Positions 8,113-12,311 of a stretch of DNA of 12,311 bases are shown in pieces. This stretch comes from an uncultured candidate division Zixibacteria bacterium (GTDB lineage: Bacteria > Zixibacteria > MSB-5A5 > GN15 > FEB-12): the NCBI GenBank assembly GCA_913009765.1, contig CAJVYT010000086.1, forward strand, positions 1 through 12,311, in the 5' to 3' direction. Under the pieces are notes generated by a model. The model worked only from the letters and a program-made list of their open reading frames with translations, was not told where the DNA came from and made no database searches. The position numbers and the translations under genes were made by a program. Within the stretch, counting starts at the first letter, position 1. Every line of letters begins with the position of its first letter.

Positions 8113-8144
8113 CTTATACACATAATTTGCCCGAACATAATCAA
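8113..8144 (-). promoter_or_regulatory. Possible dcd-nifJ promoter with operator-like site
   Basis: On the minus strand, TTGATT (8144-8139) and TATAAG (8118-8113) are separated by 20 bases, longer than ideal, and lie ahead of dcd. The spacer holds GTTCGGGC (8136-8129), an 8-mer that recurs in the divergent region at 8769-8776, as expected for a shared regulator site. This is a weak promoter call. Read-through from the rrf2 promoter is equally possible. Confidence 0.3.
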
Positions 8145-8198
8145 TTTGAGGTAGATTGTAAACTTAAAACAAGATTAACAATGCCTCCTTATCAATAA

Positions 8199-8627
8199 TC
8201 AGCTAATAGCTTGTTTCTTTTTTCTTTCCCACTCAACAAGTTCAGCCAAGGTGTGCTCTTCAAAAATCTGAATGAGTTTATGCTCGGCAATTGACAGTAA
8301 TTCACGAAGGGAACAAAATTCGGAACTTTTACAAACTTCGGGATTATTTGTACACTTAACCAAATGATAAGGTCCGTGTATTGACTCTAAAACATCTTTT
8401 ACGGTAACTTCATTTGGGGCTTTTGATAAGGAAAAACCTCCACGAACGCCTCGATGGGATCTTACAATACTCGCTCTTGAAAGTGATTGGAATATTTTTG
8501 CTAAAAATTTCTCTGGGATTTCTTTTGCCTCAGCTATTTCTGAAAGAGGGGTAATTGAACCTACTTCTTTTTCTGATAAAAATAAAACGCCAAGCATTCC
8601 ATATTCTTCTGCTTTTGTAAACTGCAT
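8199..8627 (-). CDS. Rrf2-family Fe-S transcriptional regulator
   Basis: A 142-residue DNA-binding protein of the Rrf2 family (IscR, NsrR and RirA relatives), usually dimeric and sensing Fe-S status, iron, NO or redox state. The winged helix-turn-helix spans about 1-70: EYGMLGVLFLSE, then the recognition region around IPEKFLAKIFQSLSRASIVRSHRG, then the wing GVRGGFSLSK. Three cysteines C92, C99 and C105 (C-x6-C-x5-C) sit in the cluster loop, closer to RirA spacing than to IscR (C-x5-C-x5-C), so I do not assign a subfamily name. The C-terminal helix LAELVEWERKKK is family-typical. GAAGG lies about 6 bases before the ATG. It is transcribed divergently from cobO and upstream of dcd and nifJ. Its own promoter is at 8729-8701. 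Autoregulation and control of the Fe-S enzyme nifJ are plausible but inferred. Confidence 0.92.
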   Translation of the reverse strand: MQFTKAEEYGMLGVLFLSEKEVGSITPLSEIAEAKEIPEKFLAKIFQSLSRASIVRSHRGVRGGFSLSKAPNEVTVKDVLESIHGPYHLVKCTNNPEVCKSSEFCSLRELLSIAEHKLIQIFEEHTLAELVEWERKKKQAIS

Positions 8628-8700
8628 TGCAGCCTTCTTTCTCTGAAATTAATATTTAGGGTATCAATCTCATAATTACTACCCGGATTATCTTCTTATA

Positions 8701-8729
8701 AGGATACTATTTAGAAATATAATTGTCAA
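8701..8729 (-). promoter_or_regulatory. Sigma-70-type promoter of the Rrf2 gene
   Basis: On the minus strand, a consensus TTGACA (8729-8724), an exact 17-base spacer and TATCCT (8706-8701) predict transcription starting near 8694 with a 5' UTR of about 67 bases before the Rrf2 ATG. The back-to-back cobO promoter has its -35 about 70 bases away, so one bound regulator could affect both. Confidence 0.6.
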
Positions 8730-8764
8730 ACTTTATTTGTTAAAAATTTCACAAGATTTGCCTT

Positions 8765-8780
8765 GTTAGTTCGGGCTAAC
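8765..8780. promoter_or_regulatory. Candidate operator between divergent promoters
   Basis: GTTAG (8765-8769) and CTAAC (8776-8780) form an imperfect-length palindrome around TTCGGG, located between the two divergent -35 elements. The core GTTCGGGC is found again in the region ahead of dcd. No known Rrf2-family consensus is matched, so the call rests on position, symmetry and recurrence only. Confidence 0.3.
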
Positions 8781-8798
8781 TTATTTTAGGTGAAAGGA

Positions 8799-8827
8799 TT
8801 GACATCTGAGGAAAAATGTAAGATATT
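8799..8827 (+). promoter_or_regulatory. Promoter of the cobO-trxB operon
   Basis: TTGACA (8799-8804) is a perfect -35. With a 17-base spacer the -10 is GATATT (8822-8827), a fair match. Transcription would start near 8834, leaving a short leader with GAGG at 8849-8852, 5 bases before the cobO ATG. The leader is too short for a cobalamin riboswitch. Confidence 0.55.
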
Positions 8828-8857
8828 GTATAAGTTTAACATTGAAGTGAGGTTGTA

Positions 8858-9409
8858 ATGAACAAAGATAAAAAAAGTATTGATAAGGGCTTACTGATTG
8901 TTTATACCGGAAACGGTAAGGGAAAAACAACTGCCTCTCTTGGAATGGTGGTCAGAGCAGTAGGGTATAATTGGAATGTGTGTATTATCCAATTTGTGAA
9001 AGGGAGCTGGAAATATGGTGAATTAAAAGGAATTAAGCGATTAGAAGCAAATGTTGAACTTCATTTAGTTGGTGAAGGGTTTGTTGGAATCATTGATGAT
9101 ACAAAAGAGTTTGCAGAACATCAAAAAGCTGCCCAAGAAGGGGTTCTGTTTGCAATTGATAAAATTAAGTCACAAAAGTATGAATTGATAATATTAGACG
9201 AGTTAAATATTGCCGCCGATTTAAAACTTATCAGTCAAGAAGATGTTTTGTCAGTTATAAATGCCTGCTCTAAAAAACAGCATCTTGTAATAACCGGTCG
9301 AAATGCTCCTGAGTATCTTATTGAAAAAGCTGACTTAGTTACAGAAATGAAAGAGATTAAACACCCATACCAACAAGGTATATTAGCCCAAAAAGGTATT
9401 GACTGGTGA
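8858..9409 (+). CDS. cobO: Corrinoid (cobalamin) adenosyltransferase, CobO/BtuR
   Basis: Cytoplasmic ATP:corrinoid adenosyltransferase that transfers the adenosyl group of ATP to reduced cob(I)yrinate diamide or cobalamin, making coenzyme B12. It has 183 residues, close to family length. The P-loop GNGKGKTT is at 18-25. The central Walker-B-like segment ILDELNIAA is at 112-120. VITGRNAPEYLIEKADLVTEM (144-164) and the C-terminal KHPYQQGILAQKGID (168-182) are hallmark CobO/BtuR features. No other B12 biosynthesis gene is present, so a salvage role is as likely as de novo synthesis. GAGG precedes the ATG by 5 bases. It is first in an operon; its last codons overlap the GTG start of the next gene by 4 bp. 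No cobalamin riboswitch is visible in the leader. Confidence 0.95.
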   Translation: MNKDKKSIDKGLLIVYTGNGKGKTTASLGMVVRAVGYNWNVCIIQFVKGSWKYGELKGIKRLEANVELHLVGEGFVGIIDDTKEFAEHQKAAQEGVLFAIDKIKSQKYELIILDELNIAADLKLISQEDVLSVINACSKKQHLVITGRNAPEYLIEKADLVTEMKEIKHPYQQGILAQKGIDW

Positions 9410-10281
9410 AAATTTGTGTTACCGGAGCATTTGGGTTTGTTGGGTCACATCTTGTAAAAAAACTTCATGAGCAGAACCATACAGTAAGAGTTTTGGCACA
9501 TTCTCAACAAGATACTTCTATTTGGCATAAACCTGTCGAAATATTTAACGGGTCTGTTGAAAAAATAGAGTCACTATATACCTTTTGTCAAAATATTGAT
9601 GTTCTCTATCATTTGGTTGGTATCATTGCGGAGACAAAGACAAAAACTTTCTCAAAGACTGTTGTGGTAGGAACTCAAAACATTATAACTGCCGCTAAAA
9701 AACAGAAAGTGAAAAAAATAATATACCTTTCTGCCTTAGGTACAGGTTGCGATGCAAAGTCAAAATATCATCAAACCAAATTTTCTGCCGAACAAGCTGT
9801 TCTGAAATCTGAAATACCTTATCTTATTTTTCGACCATCAGTTCTTTATGGACAAGGTGACGGTTTTATTAGTATGCTTGTACGTATTATACGGTATTCT
9901 CCTTTTTTGCCCGTGATTGGGTCGGGAAGATATAAAATGCAGCCGCTTTATATTGATGATTTAATAACAATGATGACCGATATTAAGGCGGTTGAAAATG
10001 AAATAATTGAAGCAACCGGTCCTGAATCACTTGAATATTTAGAAATATTACATATACTTAAAAAACAGTTAGGCAAAAAAAGACTGAACTTTTTTATTCC
10101 AACAATGTTAATGAAAAATATAGCGTCGGTTTTAGGAAAAATAATGAATCCTGCACCTGTCACAAAAGATCAGATTATTATGATGGAAAACGGGTCAACC
10201 TGCGATATAACAAAGATGAGAAAATTATTTTCAATCAATCCGGTCAGTTTGGAAGACGGATTACAAAAATATTTGAGGTAA
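9406..10281 (+). CDS. NAD(P)-binding SDR/epimerase, NDUFA9-like
   Basis: A 291-residue extended or atypical short-chain dehydrogenase, closest in look to the complex I NDUFA9-like (SDR_a5) group. The Rossmann motif VTGAFGFVGSHL (G7, G10, G13) is at the N-terminus. The acidic or selective position after beta-2 is RVLAHS. SALG (about 109-112) is followed by YHQTK (Y-x3-K catalytic-type pair), then FRPSVLYGQGDGF. A conserved QPLYIDDL follows near residue 185. The substrate is unknown; relatives have been linked to quinone or sugar metabolism or to structural roles. The start is GTG at 9406 with AAGG 9 bases upstream, inside cobO, giving a GTGA overlap with the cobO stop. That layout suggests translational coupling. 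trxB follows after 2 bases. Confidence 0.85.
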   Translation: MKICVTGAFGFVGSHLVKKLHEQNHTVRVLAHSQQDTSIWHKPVEIFNGSVEKIESLYTFCQNIDVLYHLVGIIAETKTKTFSKTVVVGTQNIITAAKKQKVKKIIYLSALGTGCDAKSKYHQTKFSAEQAVLKSEIPYLIFRPSVLYGQGDGFISMLVRIIRYSPFLPVIGSGRYKMQPLYIDDLITMMTDIKAVENEIIEATGPESLEYLEILHILKKQLGKKRLNFFIPTMLMKNIASVLGKIMNPAPVTKDQIIMMENGSTCDITKMRKLFSINPVSLEDGLQKYLR

Positions 10282-10283
10282 CT

Positions 10284-11237
10284 ATGTCAGAAGTAAAAGA
10301 ATTTGATGTTGTCATTGTCGGAGCCGGTCCGGGTGGATTATGTGCCGGTATGTATTCAGCAAGAGCGAATCGTAAAACTGTTTGTTTGGAAAAGTATATG
10401 CCGGGCGGTCAGATAGCTAATACTCATGAAGTAGAAGATTACTTAGGGTTTGAAAAAATTGGCGGTGCTGAACTTTCTATGAAATTTGCCGACCATGCCA
10501 AATCTTTTGGTTTGGAAATTGCTATGGAAGAAGTCGAAGAAATATATGTCGATGGTGATTACCGTTATGCCAAATGTGCCTCGGGTACTGTCTACAAAGC
10601 AAAGGCTATAATTTTATCAACAGGGGGAACACCGATGAAGCTTGGAGTACCGGGGGAAGAAGAATATTCCGGTAAGGGTGTTTCTTATTGTGCTATTTGC
10701 GATGGTGCTTTTTTTAAAGAGCAAGTTATTGCTGTTGTCGGCGGGGGAGATGCTGCGGTTGAAGAGGGAGCATTTTTAACGAAGTTTGCTTCTAAAGTGT
10801 ATATTATTCACAGAAGAGATGAGTTACGGGCTGCTAAAATTATTCAGCAGCGGGCTTTTGATAATGATAAAATTGAATTCATTTATGATACGGTTGTTGA
10901 AGAAATAACCGGTGATGATAAACAGGTGCGGACATTAAAGCTCAAAAATGTTAAGACCGGAGAAAAATCTGATTTGGATGTTGGTGCTGTTTTCCCTCTT
11001 TTAGGTTTTAGACCTAACTCAAATGTTACCCGTGAAAATATGCGTAAAGATCAGGGAGGGTATATTATTACGGATTTCAAGATGGAGACATCTATTAAAG
11101 GGATATTTGCCTGTGGTGATGTCAGATCTCAATTAGTTAGACAAATTACCAATGCTGTCGGTGATGGTACCACTGCTGCTGTCGCTGCTGAAAAATATAT
11201 TGAAGAACTTGAAGATAAATTCGCTAATAGAGCTTAA
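10284..11237 (+). CDS. trxB: Thioredoxin reductase (NADPH)
   Basis: Cytoplasmic flavoprotein of 317 residues that passes electrons from NADPH through FAD and a redox disulphide to thioredoxin. The FAD-binding GAGPGG (13-18) lies near the N-terminus. The active-site disulphide CAIC is at 136-139, followed by DGAFF. The NADPH domain has GGGDAA (153-158) and HRRDELRA (176-183); the arginines are the usual NADPH-selecting residues. The second FAD motif ACGDVR (276-281) and QITNAVGDGTTAA (287-299) complete the fold. Every expected motif is present and the length is normal for the low-molecular-weight type. The SD GAGG (10275-10278) overlaps the end of the preceding gene, whose stop is 2 bases before the ATG. 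It is the last gene of the cobO operon. No thioredoxin gene is in view. Confidence 0.96.
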   Translation: MSEVKEFDVVIVGAGPGGLCAGMYSARANRKTVCLEKYMPGGQIANTHEVEDYLGFEKIGGAELSMKFADHAKSFGLEIAMEEVEEIYVDGDYRYAKCASGTVYKAKAIILSTGGTPMKLGVPGEEEYSGKGVSYCAICDGAFFKEQVIAVVGGGDAAVEEGAFLTKFASKVYIIHRRDELRAAKIIQQRAFDNDKIEFIYDTVVEEITGDDKQVRTLKLKNVKTGEKSDLDVGAVFPLLGFRPNSNVTRENMRKDQGGYIITDFKMETSIKGIFACGDVRSQLVRQITNAVGDGTTAAVAAEKYIEELEDKFANRA

Positions 11238-11245
11238 AAATCATA

Positions 11246-11273
11246 GGGCTGTAAGTTCAAATGCTTATAGCCC
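11246..11273 (+). terminator. Terminator-like hairpin after trxB
   Basis: GGGCTGTAAG (11246-11255) pairs with CTTATAGCCC (11264-11273), 10 bp with one G-U, around an 8-base loop, starting 9 bases past the trxB stop. The following bases (AGTATCTT) give only a poor T-run, so termination may be partial. Position makes it the likely end of the cobO operon. Confidence 0.5.
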
Positions 11274-11520
11274 AGTATCTTAAAATGAAGTGCATTCTAA
11301 TGCATAATTATTAATTTATACCACTGTTTATATCTAATTATTTGCAATAATCACATCGAAACAAGACAATAAAACTCTCTAATTGTAGTGAAATTATCTT
11401 GCTATCCAAGAGCTTATATATTATCTTTTTATAAATAAAATTATTTGTACTTCTAATTACAATTCGGTATACAACTTGCTTTAGAATGAGTAGAAAAAAG
11501 AACGTTTTTTGAAATAAATT
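11274..11520. other. AT-rich non-coding spacer
   Basis: No convincing open frame, RNA gene or promoter is visible. A small inverted repeat TGCATT/AATGCA lies at 11291-11304. Runs of A and T around 11496-11512 (A6..T6) precede the structured element. Composition shifts sharply from very AT-rich to GC-rich at 11521. Confidence 0.6.
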
Positions 11521-11590
11521 TGGGAGTGGTGTGTGCTGATTTATTCAGCCACCTGACGATTCGTCGGGCATCCCCCCTCCGCCACTCCCA
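11521..11590. ncRNA. Three-way-junction element, unknown RNA or repeat
   Basis: Closing stem TGGGAGTGG (11521-11529) pairs perfectly with CCACTCCCA (11582-11590). Inside, arm 1 pairs GTG..GCTGA (11531-11533, 11535-11539) with TCAGCCAC (11545-11552), leaving one bulged T. Arm 2 pairs CTGACG (11553-11558) with CGTCGG (11562-11567) around ATT. A C-rich single strand (11568-11581) completes the ring. The element is a GC-rich island in AT-rich DNA. It is not a tRNA: it lacks a T-arm and anticodon arm. It also lacks the SRP RNA core. Terminal inverted repeats would equally suit a MITE- or REP-like mobile repeat. The strand is undetermined. Confidence 0.45.
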
Positions 11591-11652
11591 TATTATTATC
11601 TAAAATGACTATCTCCTATAAATTAGAATACTAATCTGTCGATACTTTTTAC

Positions 11653-12161
11653 ATGAAGCTATCTTTGTCTACAAAAGTTACTAAAGGGAAAAAAACGCCT
11701 TTTTTTACTCGATTGAGCAATCTGATAATTTTACAAGTATTTTTTCTGTTTGCAGCATTTGCCCTTTTGTTTATGTATCCTGTAAAAGAGAAAATAAATA
11801 CGGATAATCCTATTCAACTTGAAGAAAAATTTTCTCAAATTGTTAAAGAATTACCTAATTGTAATGAGAACGACTACGCTTTTTGTTCTGAACAAATAGA
11901 TACGGCGATTAAAGCTTCTTTTAGCCATTTAGATTATATCCGAAGTAATATATATATCTTTGATGAGGGAAAAAATATCCTGCCTCTTTTAAATAGCGTA
12001 AAAGATAATAACAAAGAATCAGATCCTTTTGATATGTCATTTATTAGTTTAGAGCTTCTAAAATCAGAGAATCATTTTGTACAGACTATTCCCAGTACAC
12101 ATAATATAGTTTATTATTATACTTTTGATTTACATCCGAATCAAAAAGCTCTTTTGGCGGC
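11653..12161 (+). CDS. Partial gene: single-TM extracytoplasmic, sensor-like
   Basis: Only the first 169 or so residues are genuine. The N-terminus is basic (KLSLSTKVTKGKK), then one hydrophobic helix at about 22-42 (LSNLIILQVFFLFAAFALLFMYP). A mostly polar region follows (43-169) with two cysteines in PNC and AFC (about 74 and 83) and no repeats. Topology, cytoplasmic stub plus one helix plus extracytoplasmic domain, resembles the start of a membrane sensor such as a histidine kinase, but no catalytic domain is reached, so I assign no function. The ATG at 11653 has no clear SD. The frame appears to continue to a stop at 12228, but that extension is Illumina adapter. The real gene is cut at 12161 and its 3' part is missing from the window. 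Confidence 0.6.
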
Positions 12162-12238
12162 AGATCGGAAGAGCACACGTCTGAACTCCAGTCACACTGA
12201 TATATCTCGTATGCCGTCTTCTGCTTGAAAAAAAAAAA
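12162..12238 (+). other. Illumina TruSeq adapter with index and poly-A
   Basis: Bases 12162-12195 are the 34-base TruSeq read-1 adapter (begins AGATCGGAAGAGC). An 8-base index ACTGATAT follows (12196-12203), which I recall as TruSeq index 25, and then the 24-base flow-cell end (12204-12227, ending TCTGCTTG). Eleven A residues (12228-12238) follow, typical of a read running off the fragment. Translated, it yields the well-known false peptide RKSTRLNSSH. This is sequencing artefact, not biology. Confidence 0.99.
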
Positions 12239-12311
12239 TATAATAATGTCGAAGAAAGAGTATTGCAGAGATTCGATCTATGAACTTGACATGAGTGTAA
12301 TGAACTAAGTA
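12239..12311. other. Unanchored 73-base tail after adapter
   Basis: Ordinary-looking AT-rich sequence with no recognisable gene. Since it is joined to the contig only through adapter and poly-A, probably by an A-rich overlap, its adjacency to the rest of the window is not supported. It may be another genomic locus or a low-quality read end. Confidence 0.7.

Noticed and set aside
8164..8190. Leader peptide ahead of dcd, from AAGGAGG at 8190-8184
   Set aside because: The nearest TTG is only 2 bases from the SD and opens a frame of five codons; too little to support a gene.
11521..11590. A tRNA or tRNA-like gene
   Set aside because: The closing stem resembles an acceptor stem, but there is no T-arm with TTC, no anticodon arm and no D-arm of the proper form on either strand.
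12163..12228. The C-terminal 21 residues of the last open frame as a novel domain
   Set aside because: They are a translation of Illumina adapter and index sequence, not genomic coding sequence.
1..12311. CRISPR array, prophage, insertion sequence or toxin-antitoxin system
   Set aside because: I saw no regularly spaced direct repeats, transposase, integrase or paired small toxin-antitoxin frames; most genes are housekeeping or metabolic.

Overview
The window reads as a fragment of an AT-rich genome from a Gram-negative, anaerobic or fermentative bacterium. It encodes an outer-membrane-type beta-barrel protein and a periplasmic TolB-like propeller, which imply an outer membrane. It also encodes a full-length pyruvate:ferredoxin oxidoreductase, an oxygen-sensitive enzyme typical of anaerobes. 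I cannot assign a phylum from sequence alone; the mixture would suit an uncultured gut or sediment lineage. An Illumina adapter inside the assembly supports a draft or metagenome-assembled contig.

Left half, read on the minus strand from about 8.6 kb down to 0.17 kb: an Rrf2-family regulator with three Fe-S-type cysteines; a dCTP deaminase homologue (dcd) in which the expected catalytic glutamate reads as serine; the 1202-residue pyruvate:ferredoxin oxidoreductase (nifJ), closed by a strong intrinsic terminator; a secreted beta-barrel protein; a TolB-like PD40 propeller with a TTG start; and an 11-TM sodium:neurotransmitter-type symporter. A cluster of short palindromes and a minus-strand terminator fill the first 170 bases.

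Right half, read on the plus strand from a divergent promoter region at 8628-8857: corrinoid adenosyltransferase (cobO), an NDUFA9-like atypical SDR/epimerase overlapping it by 4 bp, and thioredoxin reductase (trxB) 2 bp further on, forming a tight three-gene operon. After trxB come about 415 non-coding bases. They hold a terminator-like hairpin, an AT-rich stretch, and a compact GC-rich element that folds as a three-way junction (11521-11590), either an unrecognised small RNA or a dispersed repeat. The last gene, a single-TM extracytoplasmic protein that may be a sensor, is not intact: at 12162 the sequence becomes a complete Illumina TruSeq-type adapter with index and poly-A. The last 73 bases cannot be trusted to be contiguous with the rest.

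Taken together, the Fe-S regulator beside the Fe-S-rich oxidoreductase, and the thiol and corrinoid genes transcribed divergently from it, suggest a redox-responsive neighbourhood. This is inference. The points most worth following up are the catalytic-residue substitution in dcd, the three-way-junction element, and the adapter artefact, which creates a false protein C-terminus.
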